Assembly: GCF_014201505.1 (NCBI RefSeq)
Contig: NZ_JACHEO010000013.1
Span: forward strand, 1 to 64,000
Direction of reading: 5' to 3'
DNA: 64,000 bases
Source: Desulfoprunum benzoelyticum
GTDB taxonomy: Bacteria; Desulfobacterota; Desulfobulbia; Desulfobulbales; Desulfocapsaceae
Of this stretch, positions 15,452 through 24,197 are shown in pieces (positions within the stretch are counted from its first letter, which is position 1; the number at the start of each line of letters is the position of its first letter). The position numbers were made by a program, and so were the translations under genes. Below the pieces are notes generated by a model. It was not told the origin of the DNA. It worked only from the letters and a program-made list of their open reading frames with translations, and did not search any database.

Positions 15452-18148
15452 TCAATGCTGCCTGCGGCGCAGGAACAGTTTTTTCGATTCCGTGATCAGT
15501 ACAACGACCAGGGCCCCGACGGCGCAGATACCCAGTTCCGCCGGCCGCAGCGGCGTGGTGCGAAACACGGTGTTGAAAAACGGGACATAAATAATGATCA
15601 ACTGCAGGGCAAGTGTGACGCCAATGGCCAGCAACAGCACAGGGTTGCCGAGCCAGGATTGGGCAAACAGCGATTGCGTTTGCTTGCGTACACACAGCGC
15701 GTAGGCCATCTGGCAGAACGTCAGCATGGTGAACACCATGGTCTGCCAGGCGTTCGAACCTGTTCCTCCGCTCCAGAACCAGTACCCGGTCCCGACGGAG
15801 ATCAGGCCGATGATCAGGCCCATGACGAGAATCTGCCAGCCCAGGCCACGGGCGAAAATGCCTTCCCGCGGATTGTACGGCGGCCGGTGCATCACGTCGC
15901 GCTCGGCTTCTTCGAACCCCAAAGCAACGGCCGGCACGCCATCGGTCACCAGATTGATCCATAGAATCTGAATCGGCAGCAGCGGCAGCGGCATCCCCAG
16001 CAGCGGGCCGGCGAGCATGACAACGATTTCACCCGCATTGCCGGTGAGGATATATCTGAGGAATTTGCGGATGTTATCGTAGATGCGGCGTCCTTCTTCG
16101 ACGGCGGCGACAATGGTGGCGAAATTATCATCCAGCAGCACCATATCGGAGGATTCTTTGCTGACGTCGGTCCCCGTAATCCCCATCGCCACTCCGATGT
16201 CGGCTGATTTCAGCGCCGGCGCATCGTTGACGCCGTCGCCCGTCATCGAGACGATCTCATGCTGGGCCTGCAGCGCGTCGATGATGATCATCTTGTGCTT
16301 GGGCGAGACGCGCGCAAAGACGGAAACCTCCTTGATCCGGGCGCTGAGCGCGTCGACGGTCATCCTGTCGAGATCCTGCCCGGTCAGCACCGCATCGGAG
16401 GTCGTCAGCCCCAAACCCTTGGCGATGGCGACAGCCGTCAGGGGATGATCGCCGGTGATCATGACCGGGCGAATCCCGGCCTGTTTGCACAGCCGCACGG
16501 ATTCAATCGCTTCGGGACGGACCGGATCGAGCATGCAGCACATACCCAGAAAGACCAGATCCTGCTCGTAGTGCTCCGGTCGGTCCAACCCGTCGACTCC
16601 CATCAACCGATAGGCAAAACCAAGCACCCGCATACCGTTTTTCGCCAGTGCGGTGTTTTCGGCGGCAATCTCCTCTTTTCTCTTGTCGCTCAGGGGTTGA
16701 ACGACGCCGTTTATCAGAATCCGGCCGCACACCTCGATCAAGCCGTCAATCGCCCCCTTGGTCAACACCAGGTGATCGGCGGACCCCTGGTCCCCGGCGG
16801 CGGCAAGAACAGGGTGCAGATCCGTCCCCCGGGAAGACGACGGCAGGGCGTGAACGGTGGACATCCGTTTACGTTCGGAGTCAAAGGGCAGTTCGCCGAC
16901 ACGCGGCAACATGGCCTGCAGATCGCGCTGCACCAGTCCCGCCTGCTGGGCCGCAAGCACCAGCGCGCCTTCGGTGGGATCGCCGAGGATGCCGTCTGGT
17001 GTATGTTCGTCGATGACGGCATCGTTACACAGCGTCCCGGCCAGCAACAGCAGGCCGAGATCGGCGTCCTTGCCGTGGTCGGCCACCGCTTCATCGAGTG
17101 AATAGCGGCGATCCGGCAGCACCACATCCGAAACCGTCATTTTATTCTGCGTCAGGGTGCCGGTTTTGTCGGAACAGATCACGGTCACGCCGCCCAGGGT
17201 TTCCACGGCCGGAAGCTGCCGGATCAACGCATTTTTCTTCAACATCTGCTGTGCCCCCAGCGCCAGGGCGATGGTGACGACAGCCGGCAGGCCTTCGGGG
17301 ATGGCCGCCACCGCCATGCTGATGGCCGTCATGAACATTTCCTTCAAGCCCGCGCCCTGCAGATAGTTCAAGCCGGCAACGATGATGACCAACACCCCGG
17401 CGGCCAAGGCCAGCGATCGGCCGAGTTTCGCCAACCGCCGCTGCAGCGGGGTTTGCTCATCCTCCACGTCCTGAAGCATGATGGCGATCTTGCCCAGTTC
17501 GGTCTGCATGCCGGTGCCGGTGACCACGGACTCGCCGCGCCCGTAGGTCACCACCGTGCCCCTGTAAATCATGTTCTTACGGTCAGCCAAGGCAAGCTCG
17601 CCGTCGGGCAGCTCATCGGTATCTTTGTCCACCGATTCTGATTCGCCGGTCAGGGCCGCTTCCTGAACCTTGAGATTGGCGGCTGCGATCAGTCGGCCAT
17701 CCGCCGGCACAATGTTCCCGGCTTCGATGAGGAGGATGTCGCCCGGCACCAGGTCCCTGGCCGAAATCTGCTGCTCTGCGCCGTCACGCCGCACCCGCAC
17801 ATGGGGAACCGTCATTTTCTTGAGGGCCGCCATGGCGTTTTCGGCCTTGAATTCCTGCCAGAACCCGAGAATCGTATTGAGCACCACAATGACGAAAATG
17901 ACGATGGCGTCGATATATTCCTGGAGCGCCACTGAAATAACGACGGCGGCCAGCAGAATCAGGATCATGACCTCCCGCACCTGGGCCAACAGAATCTGCC
18001 AGGCCTTTTTTTTCCCCTTTTCGATCAACTCGTTGGGGCCGTATTGGCTGAGCCGTCGCGTCACCTCGGACGCCGACAGACCCTGCTGCGGCGATGTTTC
18101 ATGATTTTTCAGCACATTCTCGGCGTTCAGGCGATATGGTTCCGGCAT
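15452..18148 (-). CDS. P-type Ca2+-transporting ATPase (PacL/SERCA-like)
   Basis: Type IIA cation-exporting P-type ATPase of 898 residues, in the inner membrane, expected to pump Ca2+ (possibly Mn2+) out of the cytoplasm. Motifs in order: actuator TGESE (residues 170-174), cation-site helix IPEGLPAVVTIALALG, phosphorylation motif CSDKTGTLTQNKM, TGD-type hinge MTGDGVNDAPALK, and the second cation-site segment WINLVTDGVPAVALGFE. The SERCA-like PEGL and NLVTD residues of Ca2+ site II are present, supporting calcium. About ten membrane helices. It stands alone, apparently monocistronic; no nearby calcium regulator is seen. Confidence 0.9.
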   Translation of the reverse strand: MPEPYRLNAENVLKNHETSPQQGLSASEVTRRLSQYGPNELIEKGKKKAWQILLAQVREVMILILLAAVVISVALQEYIDAIVIFVIVVLNTILGFWQEFKAENAMAALKKMTVPHVRVRRDGAEQQISARDLVPGDILLIEAGNIVPADGRLIAAANLKVQEAALTGESESVDKDTDELPDGELALADRKNMIYRGTVVTYGRGESVVTGTGMQTELGKIAIMLQDVEDEQTPLQRRLAKLGRSLALAAGVLVIIVAGLNYLQGAGLKEMFMTAISMAVAAIPEGLPAVVTIALALGAQQMLKKNALIRQLPAVETLGGVTVICSDKTGTLTQNKMTVSDVVLPDRRYSLDEAVADHGKDADLGLLLLAGTLCNDAVIDEHTPDGILGDPTEGALVLAAQQAGLVQRDLQAMLPRVGELPFDSERKRMSTVHALPSSSRGTDLHPVLAAAGDQGSADHLVLTKGAIDGLIEVCGRILINGVVQPLSDKRKEEIAAENTALAKNGMRVLGFAYRLMGVDGLDRPEHYEQDLVFLGMCCMLDPVRPEAIESVRLCKQAGIRPVMITGDHPLTAVAIAKGLGLTTSDAVLTGQDLDRMTVDALSARIKEVSVFARVSPKHKMIIIDALQAQHEIVSMTGDGVNDAPALKSADIGVAMGITGTDVSKESSDMVLLDDNFATIVAAVEEGRRIYDNIRKFLRYILTGNAGEIVVMLAGPLLGMPLPLLPIQILWINLVTDGVPAVALGFEEAERDVMHRPPYNPREGIFARGLGWQILVMGLIIGLISVGTGYWFWSGGTGSNAWQTMVFTMLTFCQMAYALCVRKQTQSLFAQSWLGNPVLLLAIGVTLALQLIIIYVPFFNTVFRTTPLRPAELGICAVGALVVVLITESKKLFLRRRQH

Positions 18149-18538
18149 TGATCATCCTCAAATATGGGCACAATAGCTGATCCGGGCGATTTCTTCGAGC
18201 CGTGTTCAGGAATCTTCATGTCCCAAAACGTGTGATATTTCCTGCAATTCAAGTGTATACGACAGGGAAATCCGGCAGCAGCAAACAATTGACGGCGGCA
18301 AACCCGACTCCAGATTCAAACTACCTCGCAACGTATTGAAAAACAAGGGCTTCACCTTGGAAACCACGTCGCCCCCAAGGTCCCGCCGGGGATCCACCTT
18401 TACTCGCCCGATTCCCATGCCCGGGACGAGGATGCCGGGTTCGCGGCATAATCAATCGGAAAGCGGAAGCGACGCCGCCACCCTTGGTCCTGGTTGTCCG
18501 CACATCCGACTCGACCCCACCGACGAAAGCGGATCGAT
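18149..18538. other. intergenic before decayed zone, nothing recognised
   Basis: About 390 bases upstream of the calcium-ATPase. It should hold that gene's promoter. No coding region with motifs or RNA structure was recognised; it forms the left edge of a zone full of gene fragments. Confidence 0.4.
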
Positions 18539-18697
18539 CTACCTGCCCGGCAGCTCCGTACCGCGACTCATGATCTCGATATAGCCGGCATAGCTGAACA
18601 GGCGGTTGCGCTTCCAGGCGGTCGACTCCTTGACGATGCCGAGCTGTTCCAGATGGCCGAGTGCCTTGTTGACCGTGGCCGGGGTGAGGCCGGGCGT
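18539..18697 (-). pseudogene. C-terminal fragment of a Fic-family gene
   Basis: The last 52 codons encode a segment (PATVNKALGHLEQLGIVKE, then KRNRLFSY) nearly the same as the C-terminus of the apparently intact Fic protein at 21541-22716. The Fic catalytic domain is missing: upstream the frame runs into sequence matching a transposase on the other strand. This is a decayed paralogue cut off by IS insertion or recombination. Confidence 0.7.
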
Positions 18698-18699
18698 CT

Positions 18700-19137
18700 G
18701 CGGCCTGCAGATCAACGATCCGCTGGGATCCAATCCGGTCTCGACCGATGCCATCGGTGTGCCGACCGACCTGAAAATCAGACAGACCATGGCCTTGGGC
18801 TGTCCTTTGGTCATCGAGAAGTTCTGGGAAAGGCTCGGCCTGAAAAAGGTCCTCAAGGCCATCGAGCTGCAGGCTTTCCGGCGGATCGAAACCCATGTCA
18901 AGATCTGCGTGCTGGCACTGCAGATCGAGCGGGTGGCCGAGATCTCTTGTGGCCTGCCGTGGCAGGCATATCAAACGGGCACTGGAGACGATCCAGATCA
19001 CAGAATTTTTTGATTTAAAATATCATGTGCTCATGCGCAACGAGGTGACTTCCGAAGCAGAAAACACTTTAAAATCATTGAAGATAAAGCCGCCGCCCCA
19101 GATCGTTCAGTTGACCGAAGACAGCCGGAATCTGTAG
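18700..19137 (+). pseudogene. IS1634/IS4-type transposase remnant
   Basis: Two frames together resemble an IS1634-group transposase. The first contains VIEKFWERLGLKKVLKAIEL (N-terminal part), followed abruptly by a C-terminal-type segment (RRIETHVKICVLALQIERVA). The second frame carries ALETIQITEFFDLKYHVL and runs to a stop at 19137. The middle, including the DDE catalytic core, is deleted and a frameshift lies near 18960. No terminal inverted repeats were identified. It directly abuts the Fic fragment. Confidence 0.6.
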
Positions 19138-19194
19138 ACACACGACGAAAATCACCACTCGGCCCCAATCCAACAGCAGCAAGGGTTTCAGCCG

Positions 19195-19502
19195 ATTTGC
19201 AAACTTATTGGCCGCAAACGCAAGCACTACAAAACCAAGACAAATCGGGAGGTCGACCTTATCGCGTTGTTACCGTCAGTGCCGGGTCAAGAACGAGCCG
19301 TAGGGCTGGTCCAGGTCTGCGCCTCGCTGGCTGATGCCGCGTCAAGCAGAGCGAGGTCCGCTCCCTCTCCGAAACCATGGTTGAACTGGCAGCAACGGAG
19401 GGGACCATCGTCACATGGCGTACCGATGAAACCATTCCCCTGAGTTTTGGCTCCATCCAGGTGGTGCCGGTCTGGCGGTTTCTGCTGGAGACGGAGCCGT
19501 AA
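19195..19502 (+). pseudogene. C-terminal fragment of a DUF4143 ATPase
   Basis: Fragment with a frameshift near 19345. The first part reads KRKHYKTKTNREVDLIALLP, resembling the nuclease-like ExD segment found in DUF4143-containing AAA proteins; the second reads GTIVTWRTDETIPLSFGSIQ and ends in VVPVWRFLLE, a typical C-terminus of that family. The ATPase domain is absent. Another remnant in the decayed zone; confidence is moderate. Confidence 0.5.
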
Positions 19503-19625
19503 AGTTACTTGATCGGTTACTCAATCGGCACTTTGATCGGTGAGGCGGGGCATGTCGTAAGTCATGTCGTAAGTTTGTCGCAAGCCCCCCTAAGTCACTC
19601 CTCAAGTCACCCCAAGTCAGCCGTC

Positions 19626-20474
19626 CTATTCTTCCTCCGGTTTTTCATCTCCGGCTGATTCGATCTGCTTCACCATCCGATCGAAATCGCTTTCAAACAA
19701 CCGGTCCTGCACGATACGGTATTTTTCGTATTCGCTTGCGGCCTGGGTTTTGGCCAGCTCTGCCGATACCGTTCCCGCGTCCTGCAGAATCTCCCGGTCC
19801 CAGAGTTTGAGGAAGCCCGCCAACCGTTTTTCCCAGTCTTCCATGGTCATGGGGATTTTGCGCATGGCCTGAAGCTCGGCCATGTCGAGGTAGGCGGAGA
19901 CGATGCGCTGCATCTGCGCCAGCTCGAACTCGGAGAGATAGTTCTTGGCGATGGCGCCATCATATCGATGGATTTTCCCGTGGGGAGCGCCTTCCCAATG
20001 GGTCAGGTTACCGCCGCGTTTGAGGCGTTCCACATCCATGGTCCAGCCCTGGATGGTGTAATCCTTGACGATCTGGTTGGCCCATTTGCGGAACTGCACC
20101 GCCCGCTCGTTTTCGATCTTGAAGCCGACGGCGATGGTGGCCTGCAGGTTGTAATGTTCAACCTCGCACCGAACTTCGCGGTTGCCTTCGGTTTGAACTA
20201 TTAAGTATTGCTTAACAGTTGCCTCCCTCGTCAGTTCGTTGTCGGCGAAAATGCGCTTCAGGTGCTGGTTGATGGCAGGCACCGAGACGTCGTAGAGGGT
20301 CGCCATCATCTTCTGGGTCAGCCAGATGTTTTCATCCTCGTAGCGCATTTCCACGCTGGCTTCCGATCCTCCCCCAGCCGCGACAAAGGTCAGATATTCG
20401 GCGGCAGAGGAACGAACCATGGCCGTCTCTTTCTTGTGAGGTTTCTGTATCTCTTTGGCCTTATCCTTCTTCAT
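19626..20474 (-). CDS. RhuM-family protein with an apparent internal deletion
   Basis: Member of the virulence RhuM (Fic/DOC-associated) family, whose function is poorly known. The HTH-like N-terminal domain (ENIWLTQKMMATLYDVSVPAI) and the core (YNLQATIAVGFKIENERAVQFRKWANQIVKDY) are typical, as is the C-terminal signature MRKIPMTMEDWEKRLAGFL. Compared with the usual length of about 330-345 residues, this 282-residue protein lacks roughly 60 residues between RLKRGG and NLTHWEGAPHGKI, where relatives carry a conserved segment, yet the frame is kept. It may be a non-functional in-frame deletion. It overlaps the start of the region after the pRiA4b ORF-3 gene by four bases. Confidence 0.8.
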   Translation of the reverse strand: MKKDKAKEIQKPHKKETAMVRSSAAEYLTFVAAGGGSEASVEMRYEDENIWLTQKMMATLYDVSVPAINQHLKRIFADNELTREATVKQYLIVQTEGNREVRCEVEHYNLQATIAVGFKIENERAVQFRKWANQIVKDYTIQGWTMDVERLKRGGNLTHWEGAPHGKIHRYDGAIAKNYLSEFELAQMQRIVSAYLDMAELQAMRKIPMTMEDWEKRLAGFLKLWDREILQDAGTVSAELAKTQAASEYEKYRIVQDRLFESDFDRMVKQIESAGDEKPEEE

Positions 20475-21061
20475 TCAACTCTTCCCCAGCTTTGATACCT
20501 GTCCCGGGACCAGCGGAGGTATTTCATCAGCTCCCAGTTGATCGATTCCGGATCAAATCGCTCACTGTCAAAGTTGCCACCGGACCATTCCGTATAGCTT
20601 TCGTGTTCCTCGTGATTCGGGTCTTTCAGCGCATTTAAGAATTCAATGTAACCAGGAACGCCGCCCACATCTTCCGGCGGGCAGGCTCGTTGACCATCAA
20701 GGCAGGCCAGCTCCGTTCTCAGTTCAGGATTGAAATAGCGGCTTTCCTCAAGAACTAGTTCATGCTCCCAGCCGTCTCCGAAATCATACAGATATTGGAA
20801 GGTACGGCCTTTCTTTTTGATCAGATCCCCGAGACGATACCTGCCACATGGCAACCCATCTTCCTTTGATTCCGGATATTCCGTGTATCGTTTATTCCCG
20901 ATGGTGAACTCGTGAAGATGGCTGTCGGTCCAACCCATGACAATCTGGATGACGTCGTGCAGCCGGTCCAGCGTGATGCTGGCAGGCACAACAAAACGCC
21001 GCCAGCTTGCTGGTTCGATGTCAAGCAGCTGTATTTTCAGAAGATAAAATCGTTCGTTCAT
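20471..21061 (-). CDS. plasmid pRiA4b ORF-3 family protein
   Basis: 196-residue soluble protein of the pRiA4b ORF-3 family, found widely on plasmids and mobile elements; biochemical function unknown. The family signature is clear: LLKIQLLDIEPASWRRFVVP at the N-terminus, then IVMGWTDSHLHEF, FQYLYDFGDGWEHELVLE and CPPEDVGGVPGY. It overlaps the downstream rhuM gene by four bases (ATGA), so the two are translated together. Membership in an otherwise decaying accessory zone suggests horizontal origin. Confidence 0.88.
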   Translation of the reverse strand: MNERFYLLKIQLLDIEPASWRRFVVPASITLDRLHDVIQIVMGWTDSHLHEFTIGNKRYTEYPESKEDGLPCGRYRLGDLIKKKGRTFQYLYDFGDGWEHELVLEESRYFNPELRTELACLDGQRACPPEDVGGVPGYIEFLNALKDPNHEEHESYTEWSGGNFDSERFDPESINWELMKYLRWSRDRYQSWGRVE

Positions 21062-21168
21062 TTCTCATGTTCTCCTAAACCATGCTGAGTTCAAGTTTGT
21101 GTTGTATCTTCTCCCAGCCCGGGATGACAGAGTCGAGAAGCTTATAAAATTCTGGGCTATGATCATGA

Positions 21169-21504
21169 TCATTTCAGGTATGCCTTGATCTCGGCCAACA
21201 GGTCATCATCTATATTTCACTGTTGCAAACGACCAAGAAAAAATGGGTATGAGTATGCTGTTCCATTGAAACTCATGCAGTCAAGATCAACAAAGGTTTG
21301 ATACTCACCCGCGTAACTCGCCATTGGATGACGATAAGCCGGAAGTAGCAGGGACATCTCTTCCCATAAGGATAAGGAATTGTATCCCTTTTCTGATATA
21401 ATCTGTGATGCTCGATCAGTCAGAGCAGCATACACTTTTACCGCTTCTCGGCGATCACTTGAATACTGTGTGGCTGCTTTTCAAGCTGCTTCGTACCCTT
21501 CCAT
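21169..21504 (-). pseudogene. unknown gene with two in-frame TGA codons, probably decayed
   Basis: A frame from ATG 21504 to TGA 21169 would give 111 residues if TGA at codon 8 (21483-21481) and at 21219-21217 were ignored. The stretch between them (VKVYAALTDRASQIISEKGY, LWEEMSLLLPAYRHP) looks like real protein, and the tail NIDDDLLAEIKAYLK continues sensibly after the second stop. Neither TGA sits in a redox-like context (EAA-stop-KAA and LQQ-stop-NID); both fit CGA-to-TGA mutation. Given the surrounding gene fragments, a pseudogene is preferred. Family not recognised. Confidence 0.5.
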
Positions 21505-21540
21505 AGCTCCCCCAACCGAGCAACAACAGTCATGAATTAT

Positions 21541-22716
21541 TCAAATCTGCTTCTCCGGCAACTCTGTTCCCTTCTCCATGATTCCGATATATTCCGTGTA
21601 ACTGAACAGCCGATTGCGTTTTCTGGCAGTAAGCTCCTTGACGATATCAAGCCTCTCCAAATACCCCAATGCCTTGTTGACCGTAGCAGGGGCGAGCCCA
21701 GTTTTTTCCGCCAACCAGTTGGAAGTGACAAGAGGACGCTCCATCAAGGCCCGATGGACCTGAAGGATCGATGCGGCCACCCTTCCCAAAGCACGTATGC
21801 GGTCATGATCCCGATGTGACCGATCCAGAAGCAGCTGCGCGGTCTCCACTGCCTGGCTTGCGGTGGCTATCACTGCCTCGGCGAAGAAATCGAGCCAAGC
21901 CTCCCAGTCGCCAGTGATCCGCACCCTATTGAGCAGTTCATAGTAGTATTGCCGATGGGTCTTGAAATACAGACTCAGATAGAGCATCGGTTCCCGCAGT
22001 ACCTTTTCGTCACACAACAGGAGGGTAATCAGGAGACGACCGAGACGCCCATTTCCGTCAAGAAACGGATGAATCGTTTCAAACTGCACATGAACCAGTG
22101 CTACTTTGAGAAGAACCGAAGTTGTTTCAGGGTGATCGTGCAGAAAGAGTTCGAGTTTACCCATGCATTCCCGCACTTCATCTGGTGGCGGAGGAACAAA
22201 GGCAGCATTGCCTGGGCGGCTACCGCCAATCCAGTTCTGGGTTCGTCGAAACTCGCCGGGAGATTGGCTGCTCCCTCTACCCTTTGCCAGCAGAACACCG
22301 TGAATTTCCCGAAGCAGGCGGAGCGACAAGGGCATACCCTCTGCCAGACGGCGGAGGCCATGATCGAGAGCAGCAACATAATTGCTGACTTCCCGCACAT
22401 CATCCAACGGAACGCCAGGCTCAAGATCAAGTTCGTAGAGCATAAGATCCGACAGCGAGGACTGCGTTCCCTCGATCATCGAGGAAAGTACTGCCTCCTT
22501 GCGCACATACATGTATAAAAATAAAGATGTGTCAGGCAGCAGGGTCGACACGCTGTCAAGCCGCCCCAGTGCCAGCAGAGCCTCATCGAACTTTTTACGC
22601 AGTTCAGGAGTCCAGTCGATGGGTGGTGACGGGGGCAGTGGAGCAGGGATGAAAGCCTGAACCTTCTCCCCGACCGTCGATATGGTCACATACCTTCCTT
22701 GGAGGTCTCGCCGCAT
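21541..22716 (-). CDS. Fic-family protein (AMPylase-type) with DUF4172-like N-terminus
   Basis: Fic-domain protein of 391 residues, expected to transfer AMP or another phosphate-containing group to a protein hydroxyl. The catalytic motif HPFLDGNGRLGRLLI (HxFxDGNGRxxR) is complete near residues 214-228. An inhibitory-helix-like motif SSMIEGTQSS (S/TxxxE[G/N]) lies near residue 78, so self-inhibition in cis is likely. The N-terminal region (PLPPSPPIDWTPELRKKFDEALLALGRLD) and the C-terminal winged helix (KTGLAPATVNKALGYLERL) are typical of the common chromosomal Fic subfamily. A C-terminal fragment of a close paralogue lies at 18539-18697. Confidence 0.92.
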   Translation of the reverse strand: MRRDLQGRYVTISTVGEKVQAFIPAPLPPSPPIDWTPELRKKFDEALLALGRLDSVSTLLPDTSLFLYMYVRKEAVLSSMIEGTQSSLSDLMLYELDLEPGVPLDDVREVSNYVAALDHGLRRLAEGMPLSLRLLREIHGVLLAKGRGSSQSPGEFRRTQNWIGGSRPGNAAFVPPPPDEVRECMGKLELFLHDHPETTSVLLKVALVHVQFETIHPFLDGNGRLGRLLITLLLCDEKVLREPMLYLSLYFKTHRQYYYELLNRVRITGDWEAWLDFFAEAVIATASQAVETAQLLLDRSHRDHDRIRALGRVAASILQVHRALMERPLVTSNWLAEKTGLAPATVNKALGYLERLDIVKELTARKRNRLFSYTEYIGIMEKGTELPEKQI

Positions 22717-22765
22717 GGTACCACCTGGAAATGTAAAATAAGAAAGGACGTTATTTTAAGATTAT

Positions 22766-23428
22766 CTAGTTTATTAAAATAAAACCCCTGTCATAAAGAA
22801 AGCAAGCATTATCACGATTGAGACCAGTGAGTGGGAGATACAGGAATGCCTTGAGCAGTTCCCTGCTGGGAGTCCTGTAGGTATCACTCTCCGGGTCGAT
22901 TTCAACACCTTCCTGGGCAAGGTATTTCTCGGTCAGGGGATGTATGAGAGAATGATCGGCCTGACGTAGCCATCAAACAAACGACTGGAAGATCGCCCGT
23001 GCCTCATCGGCCTTCATGTTTGACGATTCCAGGAACGTCACGCCATCCAGCGTTGTCGAGCCAACGAGAACAGAACCTGCCATTGACGACTGTGCCCACA
23101 GGAGCAGCCTCGGTTACAATACCGATGCTGCCCTCATCGCTACCAAGAACCTCCCGAACATGGTCCTTCACCTTCTGTTTGATCTTCTTCGATGTACAAT
23201 CGGTCATACCCGCTCGTGCCCTGTAAAACTGTTCGTGAATGAACGATGCAATGCACCGTGCCCGATGCTTCGCCACTCGTAGTGCAGTGCGCCAGCACGG
23301 AGAGAATACCTGAACTCGCCCTGACCGACAAGGGGACGCAGGTCACGTGGAACTTTCAATCGGAAGATGTACCCGGAAGGAGTCTGGTAGAGGTAGGATC
23401 GTGAAGCAGAAACAAGAAAGCCCATCAT
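22766..23428 (-). pseudogene. tyrosine recombinase/integrase N-terminal remnant, frameshifted
   Basis: The frame from ATG 23428 begins like the N-terminus of phage-type integrases (YLYQTPSGYIFRLKVPRDLR, then GQGEFRYSLRAG). At about 23290 it shifts; the continuation is VAKHRARCIASFIHEQF in another frame, and a further segment (HSLIHPLTEKYLAQEGVEID) follows in a third up to a stop at 22766. The catalytic RHRY domain is absent. This is the ruin of an integrase at the right edge of the decayed zone and a plausible relic of the element that brought in the Fic, RhuM and pRiA4b genes. Confidence 0.55.
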
Positions 23429-23798
23429 TTACTCCATTCTTTTGTCATGTGTGGATAACAAAAGTGGATAAAGATGGGCTCTCTGCGAGGAGAATCCGAC
23501 ATTCTCCTGCAAATAATCAATAAATTGGTGGAGGGTGCGTCGACCTACCGCAAAACAGTCTCAAAGCCCACGCTCCTCGTAACTCCTTGATAATAAACGC
23601 CGAAATCATCTCGCACAACCACTTCCCGCCAACCCGACCAGAGAAACGATTTTCTCCCCTGATTTCCCGGCACCGGACGAGGGTGACGGGTTTGCAGTAA
23701 AACCCGATACCTGGCGTCGAGCCGCAACAACTTCGAATCCGGTTTTCGGACGCCGGTTCGGTTCCCAAAACGAAATCGAATTGGGCTTTCGGCATCGG
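23429..23798. other. gap without a gene; contains an 8-bp perfect inverted repeat
   Basis: About 370 bases between the integrase remnant and YnfA. AGGAGAAT (23488-23495), a five-base loop and ATTCTCCT (23501-23508) form a perfect hairpin, preceded by two copies of GTGGATAA (23451-23470 region). No T-run follows, so it is not a standard terminator; it may be part of an old attachment or recombination site. Nothing else recognised. Confidence 0.4.
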
Positions 23799-24137
23799 TC
23801 ATCCACCCCGGGGCGCGAACATGATGATGCTCATACCGAGCAGCGTCACGGCCACACCGACAAGATCCCAGACATGAGGTCGAACTCCATCCACCAGCCA
23901 CAGCCATACCAAGGCGACAGAGACGTACACGCCCCCGTAAGCTGCATAGACCCGCCCCGCTGCCGTCGGGTGCAGGGAGAGCAGCCAAGCGAACAGCGCG
24001 AGGCTTGCACCCGCTGGGATCAGGAGCCAAGCAGACCTGTTTTCACGCAGCCATAGGTATGGAAGATAACACCCGGTTATTTCGAAAAAAGCAGTAGCAA
24101 CAAACAGAGAGGTGGTTGTGACAATGCTCATGGCCAT
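23799..24137 (-). CDS. YnfA/UPF0060 family small membrane protein
   Basis: 112-residue protein with four hydrophobic helices, matching the UPF0060 (YnfA) family, small-multidrug-resistance-like transporters of the inner membrane. Family motifs are visible: [18 protein letters not shown] in the first helix, [25 protein letters not shown] in the middle, and [19 protein letters not shown] at the end. It lies 60 bases downstream of the Zn/Cd P-type ATPase and reads the same way, so it is probably the last gene of the left metal operon. Either Met1 or Met3 could be the start. Confidence 0.9.
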   Translation of the reverse strand: MAMSIVTTTSLFVATAFFEITGCYLPYLWLRENRSAWLLIPAGASLALFAWLLSLHPTAAGRVYAAYGGVYVSVALVWLWLVDGVRPHVWDLVGVAVTLLGMSIIMFAPRGG

Positions 24138-24197
24138 ATCAAATCTTTCTGAGGAATTTGGCGCGAAGTAATCTTCATCATTTCGTCCGTATCGCCA

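Noticed and set aside
21169..21504. Further selenoprotein, because two TGA codons interrupt a sensible frame
   Set aside because: Neither TGA is in a redox context, both can be explained by CGA-to-TGA change, I saw no clear SECIS-like hairpin, and the surrounding 5 kb is full of broken genes. Kept as a pseudogene.
23488..23508. Inverted repeat as the terminator of the left metal operon
   Set aside because: The stem is good but there is no following T-run on the minus strand, and it lies about 290 bases beyond the last gene.
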